This document shows, piece after piece, positions 55,754 to 63,888 of a stretch of DNA of 64,000 nucleotides (positions are counted from its first letter, which is position 1; every line of letters begins with the position of its first letter). Below the pieces are notes generated by a model. That model was not told the origin of the DNA. It searched no databases and saw only the letters and a program-made list of their open reading frames with translations. Source of the DNA: Kitasatospora phosalacinea (GTDB lineage Bacteria > Actinomycetota > Actinomycetes > Streptomycetales > Streptomycetaceae); contig NZ_JNYE01000004.1 of NCBI RefSeq assembly GCF_000717185.1, positions 75,320 through 139,319 on the forward strand. Direction: 5' to 3'. A program made the position numbers and the translations under genes.

Positions 55754-57091
55754 GTGACTCCTCCTCTTCTCCCGTCCTCGGTGGACGTGGTACTGCCCTG
55801 CCTGGACGAGGCGCGGGCGCTGCCCTGGGTGCTGGGCCGGGTGCCGGCCGGCTGGCGGGCGATCGTGGTCGACAACGGTTCGCGGGACGGCTCGGCGCAG
55901 CTCGCGGCCGAGCTGGGCGCGACGGTGGTGGCGGAGCCGCGCCGGGGGTTCGGCGCGGCCTGCCACGCCGGGCTGCTGGCGGCCGACGCCGAGTTCGTCT
56001 GCTTCCTGGACTGCGACGGGTCGTTGGACCCGGCGCAGCTGCCCCGGGTGGTCGGCCCGGTCGCGGCGGGCACGGCCGACCTGGTGCTGGGGCGGCGGCG
56101 GCCGGTCTCGTTCGGGGCGTGGCCGCCGCACGCCAGGCTGGCGAACCTGGTGCTGGCCGGTCGGCTGCGCGCGCTGACGGGCGCCGACCTGCACGACCTC
56201 GGGCCGATGCGGGCGGCGCGCCGGGAGCGACTGCTGGCGCTGGGCCTGGGCGACCGGCGCTCGGGCTACCCGCTGGAGGCGGTGCTGTCGGCGTCGGCGG
56301 CGGGCATGCGGATCGCCGAGGTGCCGGTGGACTACCGGCCGCGGGCGGGCCGCTCGAAGGTGACCGGGACGGTGCGCGGCACCCGGCAGGCGGTGCGCGA
56401 CATGCGCGGGGTGCTCGCGGCCCCGCCGCCGACGCTGCTGCTGCTCTCCAAGGCGCCGCAGCCGGGCCGGTCGAAGACCCGGCTGACCCCGGCCTTCACC
56501 TTCGAGCAGGCCGCCGACCTGGCCGAGGCGGCCCTCGCCGACACCCTGGCCGCGCTCGCCCTCGTCCCGGCCGGCCGCCGCCTGCTGGTGCTGGACGGCG
56601 AGCCCGGCCGGTGGCTGCCGCCGGGCTGGGAGGTGGTGCCGCAGTGCGGGGGCGGCCTGGACCGCCGGATCGCCGCCGCCTTCGCCCACGCCGCCCGGCT
56701 CGCCCCGCGCGCCCCGGCCCTGCTGGTCGGCTCGGACACCCCGCAGCTCGACCCGGCCGTCCTCGCCGCGCCACTGTCCGCGGCGCAGCGCCCGGGCGCC
56801 GACGCCTGGTTCGGGCCCGCCGAGGACGGCGGCTTCTGGGCCCTCGGACTGGCCCGCCCGGACGCCCGCCTGGCCGAGCGGCTGCTGCACGGCGTACCGA
56901 TGTCGACCGCCGCCACCGGCCGCCACGTCCTGGACCGGCTGGCGGCGGACGGCCTGGCGGTCCGCGAGCTGCCGACGCTGCTGGACGTGGACGGGCCGGA
57001 CGACGCCGCCCGGGTCGCCGCGCTGGCCCCCGGCACGCGCTTCGCCGCCCGGCTGCGGGAGCTCGCCGCGGCACCCGGCCCGGCCCGGTGA
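55754..57091 (+). CDS. GT2 glycosyltransferase fused to a DUF2064 domain
   Basis: Protein of 445 residues. Residues about 10-220 form a GT-A glycosyltransferase of family 2: VDVVLPCLDEARALPWVL, IVVDNGSRDGS, LDCDGSLDP. Residues about 220-440 are a DUF2064/CofC-like nucleotidyltransferase fold (LLLLSKAPQPGRSKTRLTP, LVGSDTPQLDPAVL, FGPAEDGGFWALGL). The fusion suggests that sugar activation or nucleotide handling and transfer occur together. GTG 55754 with TAGCGT (55741-55746) 7 nt upstream is leaderless; GTG 55736 is less likely. Confidence 0.85.
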   Translation: MTPPLLPSSVDVVLPCLDEARALPWVLGRVPAGWRAIVVDNGSRDGSAQLAAELGATVVAEPRRGFGAACHAGLLAADAEFVCFLDCDGSLDPAQLPRVVGPVAAGTADLVLGRRRPVSFGAWPPHARLANLVLAGRLRALTGADLHDLGPMRAARRERLLALGLGDRRSGYPLEAVLSASAAGMRIAEVPVDYRPRAGRSKVTGTVRGTRQAVRDMRGVLAAPPPTLLLLSKAPQPGRSKTRLTPAFTFEQAADLAEAALADTLAALALVPAGRRLLVLDGEPGRWLPPGWEVVPQCGGGLDRRIAAAFAHAARLAPRAPALLVGSDTPQLDPAVLAAPLSAAQRPGADAWFGPAEDGGFWALGLARPDARLAERLLHGVPMSTAATGRHVLDRLAADGLAVRELPTLLDVDGPDDAARVAALAPGTRFAARLRELAAAPGPAR

Positions 57092-57156
57092 GCGGCACCG
57101 CCCCGCGGCGGCCGCACCCGCGGGCCGACACCGCGCACGTGCGCCCGCCGTGCCCC

Positions 57157-57201
57157 CGGACGGACAGGCCCCGGACGGACAGGCCCCGGACGGACAGGCC
57201 C
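57157..57201 (+). repeat. 15-bp tandem repeat before the methyltransferase
   Basis: CGGACGGACAGGCCC occurs three times (57157, 57172, 57187), then a degenerate GGACGGACGG tail to about 57226. The unit is in frame with the methyltransferase and would code Pro-Asp-Gly-Gln-Ala if translated, but a ribosome site favours a later start. Confidence 0.8.
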
Positions 57202-57254
57202 CGGACGGACGGACACCGGACGGACGGGCGCCCCGCTCCCCGGCAGGTGGACGC

Positions 57255-57929
57255 GTGAGCCCTCGCACCGCCCTGCGCAGCGGCACCGCCGAGCCGTGGG
57301 TCGACGACCCGTTCGGGCGGGCGGTGCGGGCCGGGCGGGGCCCGCTGTGGCTGCGCCGGGCGGACGGTTCGCGGCTGGCGCTGGAGGTGGAGCGCTGGTG
57401 CGCCCCGGCCGCCGGGGCGGACCACGGGCTGGTGCTGCGCTGCCTGGGCCTGTCCGCGCCGGTGCTGGACCTGGGCTGCGGCCCCGGTCGGCTGGTGGCG
57501 GCGCTGCTGGCGGCGGGCGTGCCCGCGCTCGGGGTGGACGTCTGCGCGGCCTCGGTGGAGCACACCGCCCGCCTGGGCGGTCTCGCGCTGCGCCGCTCGG
57601 TCTTCGACCGGCTGCCCGCCGAGGGCCGCTGGGGCGGCGTGCTGCTCGCCGACGGCAACCTCGGCATCGGCGGCGACCCGGACGCCCTGCTGGCCCGGGC
57701 GGGCGCGCTGCTCGCCCCGGGCGGCCTGCTGCTGGTGGAGACCGCGACGCAGGAGGTGGACGAGGTGGCGGACGTCCGGGTGGAGGGCCCGGACGGCGCC
57801 GGGCCACCGTTCCGCTGGGCGCGCTGCGGGCCCGCCGCGGCGCTGCGGCGGGCCCGGGCCGTCGGCCTGGAACGGGCGGAGCGCTGGGACTCGCACGGCC
57901 GCTCGTTCCTGACACTGACCCGTTCCTGA
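57255..57929 (+). CDS. Class I SAM-dependent methyltransferase
   Basis: Protein of 224 residues. The SAM-binding motif I is VLDLGCGPGRLVAALL (about 68-83), with motif II GVDVCAASVEHTARL and motif IV GVLLADGNLGIGG. It follows the glycosyltransferase fusion on the same strand, so a modification of the same glycan or lipid is possible. GTG 57255 is preceded by AGGTGG; in-frame sequence from 57150 encodes repeats and is probably not translated. Confidence 0.83.
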   Translation: MSPRTALRSGTAEPWVDDPFGRAVRAGRGPLWLRRADGSRLALEVERWCAPAAGADHGLVLRCLGLSAPVLDLGCGPGRLVAALLAAGVPALGVDVCAASVEHTARLGGLALRRSVFDRLPAEGRWGGVLLADGNLGIGGDPDALLARAGALLAPGGLLLVETATQEVDEVADVRVEGPDGAGPPFRWARCGPAAALRRARAVGLERAERWDSHGRSFLTLTRS

Positions 57930-57936
57930 CGGCGGG

Positions 57937-58542
57937 TCAGTCCGGTTCCGCCCACTGCGGGTGCTCGCGCTCGGCCCACTCGCGCTCGACGGCGCCGGTG
58001 CGCATGCCGCGCCGCGCCTCCGGGTCCAGGTAGGCCATCCGCAGGTGGCCGAGCACCACGGCGGCGACCGCGAACGCGAACCAGTCGTGGACGAAGGTCG
58101 CGCCGGTGCGCCACACCGCGGGCGCGAGACCGGTGAACCACATCAGCAGGCCGGTGCCGAGCATCACCAGCATCGTGCCGAGCGTCCACTGCGCGTACAG
58201 CTTCTGCCCGGCGTTGAACTTCCCGGCCGGCCGGGGCCCGGCCCGGCGGCGGCGCACGGTGCGCAGCCAGGTGCGGTCGGCGGCGGTGAACCGGCCCAGG
58301 CGCACCGCGTCCCGGCGCATCGCCCGGGTGGCCAGGGCCAGCAGCAGCGGCACCGGCAGCAGCAGGCCGCACCACTCGTGCACGGTGGCCACCAGCCTTC
58401 GGCGGCCCACGAGTTGTGCCAGCGGCGGCAGGTAGAGGCAGGCCGCGGTGGCCAGGCAGGTGAGCATCAGCACCGCGGTGACGCGGTGGGCCCGGCGCTG
58501 CGCGGGGGCGAAACGGGGGCGGCGGTCAGCTGGTGGGTGCAT
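57937..58542 (-). CDS. Cytochrome b-like membrane partner of the sulfite-oxidase-fold protein
   Basis: Protein of 201 residues with four predicted helices and well-spaced His residues (VHEWCGLLLP, VHDWFAFAVAA, LGHLRMAYLD) that could ligate heme as in cytochrome b561/YedZ-like proteins. Its start overlaps the end of the upstream molybdoenzyme gene by 17 nt, so the two are translationally coupled. It probably passes electrons from the membrane pool to that enzyme. Confidence 0.75.
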   Translation of the reverse strand: MHPPADRRPRFAPAQRRAHRVTAVLMLTCLATAACLYLPPLAQLVGRRRLVATVHEWCGLLLPVPLLLALATRAMRRDAVRLGRFTAADRTWLRTVRRRRAGPRPAGKFNAGQKLYAQWTLGTMLVMLGTGLLMWFTGLAPAVWRTGATFVHDWFAFAVAAVVLGHLRMAYLDPEARRGMRTGAVEREWAEREHPQWAEPD

Positions 58543-59410
58543 CGTCGCGTCCGTTCGATCGGCCGACCCAGGCGTCCACGTCGTAGCCCAGCCGCTCCCA
58601 GTACCCGGGGCGGACGGTGTCGGTGACGGTGATCGAGGACAGCCACTTGGCGGACTTGTAGAAGTACATCGGGGCGACGTACAGGCGCACCGGCCCGCCG
58701 TGCTCGTGGCCGATCGGCCGGTCCTGCATCCGCAGCGCCACCAGGACGTCGTCGCGGCGGGCCTGTTCCAGCGTCAGGCTCTCGGTGTAGGCGCCGTCGA
58801 AGCAGCCGAAGCGCACCGCGCGCCCCTCCGGCCGGACCCCGGCCGCGTCCAGCAGCGCGGACAGCGGAACGCCCTCGAAGGGCGTGGCGGGCACCCGCCA
58901 CCCGGTGACGCGCTGCACGTCGTGGACGATCCGGCGCTGGGCGAGCGCCCGCAGGTCGGCCAGCCGCAGGGTGGCGGGCCGCTCCACCAGGCCGTCGACG
59001 GCGAGGGTGTAGTCGGCCTCCCCGCGCTCGGGCACCGACGCGGTCACCGAGTAGTACCGGAACCCTCCCCCGCCGGGCAGCGCCTGGCTCAGCCCCGTCG
59101 GATCGTTGCGCGCCACCGCGTCCTGCGCCCGCTGCAACCACGGCCCCGCCACGACCCCGGCCGCGCCCAGCCCCAGCAGCCCGAGCACCACCCGACGGCC
59201 GACCGGAGCGCCACGGGCCTCGTCGCCGTCGCCACTGCTGCCGCCGCTGCCGTCGCTGCTTTCACCGCTGCCGCGGTTGCCGCTACCGCCGTTGCCTTCA
59301 CCGCCGCTGCTGTTGCCACGGTCGCCGCTGCTGCTGCCGCTGCTTTCACCGCCGCCGTCACCACGGCTGCCGCCGGTGCCGCTGCCATTGCCCTCGTTGT
59401 CGTCGTCCAC
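58526..59410 (-). CDS. Sulfite-oxidase-fold (YedY/MsrP-like) molybdoenzyme, Mo-ligand Cys replaced
   Basis: Protein of 294 residues. The first ~65 residues are low-complexity Gly/Ser/Asp. A short hydrophobic segment (GRRVVLGLLGLGAAG, about 71-85) may be a Tat-type anchor. The rest is the oxidoreductase molybdopterin fold: LPGGGGFRYYSVT, GWRVPATPFEGVPLSALLD, GAYTESLTL, GHEHGGPVRLYVAPMYFYKSAKWL. The place of the Mo-binding Cys (C-V-x-G-W) is Arg167 (codon CGC at 58910-58912). Paired with a cytochrome b-like gene and with an 18-nt regulatory site 58 nt upstream. Confidence 0.83.
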   Translation of the reverse strand: MDDDNEGNGSGTGGSRGDGGGESSGSSSGDRGNSSGGEGNGGSGNRGSGESSDGSGGSSGDGDEARGAPVGRRVVLGLLGLGAAGVVAGPWLQRAQDAVARNDPTGLSQALPGGGGFRYYSVTASVPERGEADYTLAVDGLVERPATLRLADLRALAQRRIVHDVQRVTGWRVPATPFEGVPLSALLDAAGVRPEGRAVRFGCFDGAYTESLTLEQARRDDVLVALRMQDRPIGHEHGGPVRLYVAPMYFYKSAKWLSSITVTDTVRPGYWERLGYDVDAWVGRSNGRDDAPTS

Positions 59411-59460
59411 GGGAGGATTCGACCAGCCCGAGCCGCCGCTGCCCAGGGGCGCGGGCGATC

Positions 59461-59478
59461 CGTCAGACTTCCGTCATC
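59461..59478. promoter_or_regulatory. Candidate response-regulator site 3
   Basis: CGTCAGAC-TTCCGTCATC. The TTCCG core (59469) is 58 nt from the molybdoenzyme start codon, the same spacing as in the other minus-strand promoters. It overlaps the stop codon of the gene at 59463. Confidence 0.55.
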
Positions 59479-60812
59479 CGCGCGCCGACCGGTCGCGGCC
59501 ACCGGCCGACCCGCCGGAGGGACGCCGCCGTGATCACCAGCAGGGCGGCGCCGTAGGCGAGTTGCTGCACCCGGCTGCCGCCCGCCAGGTACAGCAGCTG
59601 CCCGGCCGCGGGCACCGCCAGCCACTCCCAGCGGCCGTCCAGCGCCGCCAGGGCCACCACCAGCAGTCCGTACCAGGGGTAGGCGGGGGCGGCCAGCAGC
59701 AGCGCCCCGCCGGTCACCGTCAGCGCGCCGTGCCACGGTCGTGCCGGGTCGCCGTGCCGCAGCACCCGCCACACCAGGGCGGCGAGCAGTGCCGCCCCGG
59801 CCCACGGGGCGAGCCGGTCGGGCAGGACCAGGCGCAGCAGGCCGAACCGCTCCAGGTGGCCCTGCCGGTAGCCCTCCTCGCGCAGGTAGCCGGGCAGGTA
59901 GCCGAGCACCCCGGTGCCGGAGGCCGCCACGTACGGCAGGTAGGAGAGGACGAACACCCCGGCGGCGGTGGCGGGCAGCACCAGGTCGGCGCGGGCCGGG
60001 CGGCGGGAGAGCGCACCGGAGAGCGCGCCCGGCAGGGCCAGCGCGGGCAGCAGTTTCACCGCCGTCGCCGCGCCCAGCGCGGCGCCGCCCGCCGCGGACC
60101 GGCCGCGGGCCGCCCAGCCGAGGCCGGCCACCGTCAGCAGGGCGCCCAGGGTGTCGACGTGCGCGTCGTTGACCGCCCACACCGCGACCCCCGGGCACCA
60201 GGCCCACAGCGCGGCCCGCCGCCGTCCGCCCGTCACGGCCAGCAGCACGCCGGTGGTCGCCACCGCCAGCACCGCCCCGGCGGCCTGGGCGACCCGGACG
60301 CCGTCGCCGAACGGGTGCTGGGCGAGGAACCACGCCTCCGCCAGCGGCGGGTAGACCGTGTGCACGGCGGGCCGGTTGATCCGGGTGCAGGCCCCGTCGG
60401 CGGTGCGCCGCTCGTCCCACCCCGTGCAGCCGTCGCCGACCGGGAACCGGCCCGGGTCGCGCAGTCGGGCCAGTGCCGGGTCCTCGGGGGCGTGCGCGTA
60501 GGGGGAGACGCCCGCCGCCTGCACCTTGCCGTCCCAGCCGTAGCGGTGGGCGTCGTCGCTGGTCCGCGGCGGGGCCAGCAGTCCGGCCGCGGCGACCAGC
60601 ACGCCTCCGGCCAGCACCAGCCGCGCCACCTGCCGCTGCGGCACCCGGCGCAGCGCGAGCAGGGACAGCCCGAACAGGACGGCGTCGGCGGCGTACCAGC
60701 CGTACAGCGGGGGGCGGTTGCCGAGGGTGCCGCCGGTGGTGAGGGTCAGCGCGAGGCAGCCGGCCAGGGCGGTGACGGCGAGGGCGCAGAGCGGGACGGG
60801 GCGTGCGGTCAC
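59463..60812 (-). CDS. Polytopic membrane glycosyltransferase, GT87/mannosyltransferase-like
   Basis: Protein of 449 residues with about ten hydrophobic helices. The first extracellular loop carries acidic TSDDAHRYGWDGKVQ and YPPLAEAWFLAQ; later NDAHVDTLGALLTVAG and YLREEGYRQGHLERFG. These features fit GT-C enzymes of the GT87 or DUF2029 type, which use polyprenyl-phosphate sugars outside the membrane. A GTG at 60812 is the start. A response-regulator-type site lies 58 nt upstream of it. The cluster also has a GT2 enzyme, so a lipid-linked sugar pathway is plausible. Confidence 0.75.
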   Translation of the reverse strand: MTARPVPLCALAVTALAGCLALTLTTGGTLGNRPPLYGWYAADAVLFGLSLLALRRVPQRQVARLVLAGGVLVAAAGLLAPPRTSDDAHRYGWDGKVQAAGVSPYAHAPEDPALARLRDPGRFPVGDGCTGWDERRTADGACTRINRPAVHTVYPPLAEAWFLAQHPFGDGVRVAQAAGAVLAVATTGVLLAVTGGRRRAALWAWCPGVAVWAVNDAHVDTLGALLTVAGLGWAARGRSAAGGAALGAATAVKLLPALALPGALSGALSRRPARADLVLPATAAGVFVLSYLPYVAASGTGVLGYLPGYLREEGYRQGHLERFGLLRLVLPDRLAPWAGAALLAALVWRVLRHGDPARPWHGALTVTGGALLLAAPAYPWYGLLVVALAALDGRWEWLAVPAAGQLLYLAGGSRVQQLAYGAALLVITAASLRRVGRWPRPVGARMTEV

Positions 60813-60862
60813 CGGTCCACCCTCGCACCGCCGGTCGCCCGCACGGCCGTGGCGCGGTGGGC

Positions 60863-60880
60863 CGTACGGGTTCCGTAAGC
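60863..60880. promoter_or_regulatory. Candidate response-regulator site 4
   Basis: CGTACGGG-TTCCGTAAGC, core at 60871, 58 nt from the GT87-like start codon. Confidence 0.65.
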
Positions 60881-60901
60881 ACTCCGGGCCCGCCCGGCGC
60901 C

Positions 60902-60919
60902 CGTTCGGATTCCGTCAGC
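60902..60919. promoter_or_regulatory. Candidate response-regulator site 5
   Basis: CGTTCGGA-TTCCGTCAGC, midway between the two divergent promoters. It and site 6 lie in a 40-bp imperfect tandem duplication. Confidence 0.6.
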
Positions 60920-60941
60920 ACACCGGACCCGCCCCGGCGCC

Positions 60942-60959
60942 CGTTCGGATTCCGTAAGC
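60942..60959. promoter_or_regulatory. Candidate response-regulator site 6
   Basis: CGTTCGGA-TTCCGTAAGC, ending 45 nt before the fused oxidoreductase start, as site 2 does (46 nt) at the glycosyltransferase. Confidence 0.65.
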
Positions 60960-61004
60960 ACGTCGTAGCGCCGCCGCGGCCGCCGGGCGCGCTTCGATGG
61001 GCCC

Positions 61005-62243
61005 GTGGACCCCGACCCCTCCCCCGCCCGGCGGCGCCTCGACCCGCCGCTGCCCGCCCCGCCCGCCGCGCTGCGACGCGGCCCGTTCCGTCCCGGCGCG
61101 TTCCGCTCCCCCGCGCACGGGCCGCGCACCGCGGTGGTGCTCGGCCGGTGGCTGGGCGCGGCGCTGCTGCTGTGCTTCGCGACCGGCCTGGTCAGCCACC
61201 TGCTCCAGGACCCGCCGTCCTGGCTGGCGGGCCGGTTGCCGTCCCGTCCGGTGAACGGCTACCGGCTCTCCCAGGGCCTGCACGTGGTGGCCGGGTTGGC
61301 CGCGATCCCGCTGGCGGGCGCGAAGTTGTGGACGGTGTACCCGCGGCTGTTCGCGTGGCCGCCCGCGCGCAGCGTGCTGCACCTGCTGGAGCGGCTGTCG
61401 ATCGCGCTGCTGGTCGCGGCGGTGCTGCTGGAGCTGTTCACCGGGCTGCTGAACACCCTGCAGTGGTACCCGTGGCCGTTCCCGTTCCGGCAGACCCACT
61501 ACTGGACGGCGTGGACGGCCGTCGGCGCGCTGCTGGTCCACCTGGCCGTCAAGGCACCGGAGATCGCCGCGCACTGGCGCCGCACCCGCTCCGCCCCGCT
61601 GCCCGCCCCGCTGCCCGGGCGACCGACCGGGCGGCCGACCGAGCGGCCGACCGAGCGGCGGGCCGTGCTCGCGGCGACGGCCGCCGCCGTCGGGGCGGTC
61701 ACCCTCACCACCGCGGGCCAGTCCGTGCCCTGGCTGCGGAGCCTCGACCTGTTCGCCCCGCGCCGTCCCGGTTCCGGTTCCGGCACCGGCACCGACTCCC
61801 TCCCGGTCAACCGCACCGCCGCGCAGGCGGGGACCACCGCCGTCCCCGCCGACTGGCTGCTGGCCGTCGACGGCCCGGGCGGCTACCGGATCGGCCTCGC
61901 CGAGCTGCGCGCCCTGCCGCAGACCACCGCCGTCCTGCCGATCGCCTGCGTCGAGGGCTGGAGCGCGGACGCCCGCTGGACGGGCGTGCGCCTGGCCGAC
62001 CTGCTGCGCCGCGCCGGGGTCCCGGCCGGCTCCACCGTCCGGATCACCTCGCTGGAGGCCGACGGCCCGTACCGGGTCACCGAGATGCCCGCCGCGTACG
62101 CCGACGACCCGCTCACCCTGCTGGCCCTCGCGCTCGACGGCCGTCCGCTGACGCCCGACCACGGCTTCCCGGCCCGGGTCGTCGCGCCGAACCGGCCCGG
62201 GGTGCTGCAGACCAAGTGGGTCGCCCGGATCGAGGCGGTCTGA
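61005..62243 (+). CDS. Cytochrome b-like membrane domain fused to a sulfite-oxidase-fold molybdoenzyme
   Basis: Protein of 412 residues. A four-helix cytochrome b561-like part (about 42-190, with His in LSQGLHVVAG, HLLERLS, QTHYWTAW, LLVHLAVKAPE) is followed by a second hydrophobic segment preceded by RR (about 216-240), then a molybdopterin domain with PIACVEGWSADARWTGVRL whose Cys315 is the expected Mo ligand. It corresponds to the split pair at 57937-59410 joined in one chain. It is probably membrane-bound with the Mo centre outside. GTG 61005 was chosen; no ribosome site is obvious. Confidence 0.83.
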   Translation: MDPDPSPARRRLDPPLPAPPAALRRGPFRPGAFRSPAHGPRTAVVLGRWLGAALLLCFATGLVSHLLQDPPSWLAGRLPSRPVNGYRLSQGLHVVAGLAAIPLAGAKLWTVYPRLFAWPPARSVLHLLERLSIALLVAAVLLELFTGLLNTLQWYPWPFPFRQTHYWTAWTAVGALLVHLAVKAPEIAAHWRRTRSAPLPAPLPGRPTGRPTERPTERRAVLAATAAAVGAVTLTTAGQSVPWLRSLDLFAPRRPGSGSGTGTDSLPVNRTAAQAGTTAVPADWLLAVDGPGGYRIGLAELRALPQTTAVLPIACVEGWSADARWTGVRLADLLRRAGVPAGSTVRITSLEADGPYRVTEMPAAYADDPLTLLALALDGRPLTPDHGFPARVVAPNRPGVLQTKWVARIEAV

Positions 62244-62244
62244 G

Positions 62245-62691
62245 GTGCGGATCCTGCGCGGTGCCCTGCTGCTCGGCGGTCTCGCCCTGCTCGCCTGCGG
62301 CCTGGTGGGCCTGCTGACCGACCCGTACGTGACCGGGCCGCTCGGCGTGCTGCTGTGGGCGGCCGGGTTGGTGGCGCTGCACGACGGGCTGTGGCTGCCG
62401 CTGGTGTGCGCGCTCGGCGCGGCCGCGACGGGGCGGCCGGTGCTGCGCGGCTGGCTGGTGGTCACGGCGGCCGTGGGCGCGGTGGCCGTCCCGGCGGTGC
62501 TGCGGGCCGGGGACGACCACGGCAACCCGACCCTGCTGCCGCTGCCCTACCTGCGCAACTGGCTGCTGTTCCTGGTGGCGAGCGCCACCGCGGCAGCGCT
62601 CGTCGCCGCCGTCCGGCGGGGCGTCAGGCAGGGGTTCGGACGGGCGGGCCGGGCGCGTCGGGCGGGCCGGGCGCGTCGGGCGGGCCGCTGA
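62245..62691 (+). CDS. Small membrane protein of unknown function
   Basis: Protein of 148 residues with three or four hydrophobic helices (LRGALLLGGLALLACGLVGLL, the Trp-rich second, and a third near 100-125) and a basic tail of repeated RAGRAR units from an 18-bp repeat (62637-62690). GTG 62245 is 1 nt after the upstream stop, so it is coupled with the fused oxidoreductase, perhaps as an assembly or quinol-binding partner. No family recognised. Confidence 0.7.
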   Translation: MRILRGALLLGGLALLACGLVGLLTDPYVTGPLGVLLWAAGLVALHDGLWLPLVCALGAAATGRPVLRGWLVVTAAVGAVAVPAVLRAGDDHGNPTLLPLPYLRNWLLFLVASATAAALVAAVRRGVRQGFGRAGRARRAGRARRAGR

Positions 62692-62725
62692 CCGGCCTGC
62701 CCGGTCTGCCGCCCGGTCTGCCGGG

Positions 62726-63718
62726 TCACTGACCGGCGCCCACCCGTCCGGCTTCGATGCGGCGGCCCTCGGTGGTGGTGACCACCACCGGCACGCCGTC
62801 CGGGACCCGGCCGCGCAGCGCGTCCAACAGGTCGGCGACGGGCGGGAGTTCGGCGGGGGTGCGGACGGCGACGTGCAGGGTGCGGGACTGCGCCCGGACG
62901 TCGACCACCTGCGCGCCGGGGGTCGCGGCGAGCCAGGCGGTGGCGGCGTCCGAGGTGCGGTTGGTCCACACGTGCACCAGGACGGTGCCGGTGGTGCTGG
63001 CGGCCAGCAGCAGGCCGACGGCGGCGAACAGCACGCCCAGGGTGGCGTAGGCGCGGCGCGGTCCCCGGTCGGCCGCGCCTGCACCGATCGCGGCGAAGAC
63101 CACCATCCCGGCGAAGACCAGTGCCAGCAGGTTGGAGACGAACAGCACCAGCGCGCCCAGCGCCAGCCACCACGCGCCCTGCCCGGCACAGACGCCGACC
63201 ACCACCAGCGGCGGCACCAGCGAGATCGCGATCGCCACGCCCGGCAGCACCGCGGCCACGTCCCGGCGGGCCAGTGCGACCGCGCCCGCGAAGCCGGTGG
63301 CGAGGGCGGCCGCGAGGTCGAGCAGGCCGGGCGAGGTGCGCCCGGCGATCTGGCTGTCCGCCAGCAGGTCGTAGCCGGACGGGACGACCAGCGAGGCCAG
63401 CGCCCCGACGGCCACCACCAGCGCGACGCCCCCGAGGACGAACCACCCGGCGCCGCCGATCCGGCGCCGCACCGCACCGAGCGCGATCCCCATGATCGGG
63501 GTGGACAGCGGGGCGATGATCATCGCCCCGATCACGGTCGCGGTGGAGTCCGTCAGCACCCCGCACGCGGCGATCACCGAGGAGAGCACCAGCATCGTCC
63601 AGAACGCCGACCGCTTGGCCCGCACCTCACCGGCCGACAGGTCGAGGTCCGCCCGCAGCTCCTCCACCGACCGCCGCTGCCGCTCCGGCAGCACCCACTC
63701 CCGCACCGAACTGATCAT
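62726..63718 (-). CDS. DUF389 membrane protein
   Basis: Protein of 330 residues. A cytoplasmic N-terminal part is followed by helices with the DUF389 hallmark SSVIAACGVLTDSTATVIGAMIIAPLSTPIMG (about 50-85), more helices to about 235, and a C-terminal soluble domain of some 90 residues. Function unknown; the family is widespread in bacteria and archaea. Its start lies 170 nt from the end of the next gene on the same strand. Confidence 0.87.
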   Translation of the reverse strand: MISSVREWVLPERQRRSVEELRADLDLSAGEVRAKRSAFWTMLVLSSVIAACGVLTDSTATVIGAMIIAPLSTPIMGIALGAVRRRIGGAGWFVLGGVALVVAVGALASLVVPSGYDLLADSQIAGRTSPGLLDLAAALATGFAGAVALARRDVAAVLPGVAIAISLVPPLVVVGVCAGQGAWWLALGALVLFVSNLLALVFAGMVVFAAIGAGAADRGPRRAYATLGVLFAAVGLLLAASTTGTVLVHVWTNRTSDAATAWLAATPGAQVVDVRAQSRTLHVAVRTPAELPPVADLLDALRGRVPDGVPVVVTTTEGRRIEAGRVGAGQ

Positions 63719-63888
63719 CCGATCAGTCTCCGTCGCACCGCCCCCGGAACCCCGGTCCGCCGCACTCCGCTCACCCGTCCGGCCGCGGCACCCCGTCCGG
63801 CCGCGGCACCCCCGCCCGGCGGGCCGCCGGGCCCGTCACCGGGACGACGGCCGACCGACCCCTGCCGGGCGCTCCGGGCCGGGCTCGG

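Noticed and set aside
57150..57254. 35-residue N-terminal extension of the methyltransferase
   Set aside because: It is made of a 15-bp tandem repeat; the GTG at 57255 has a ribosome site and gives a normal family length.
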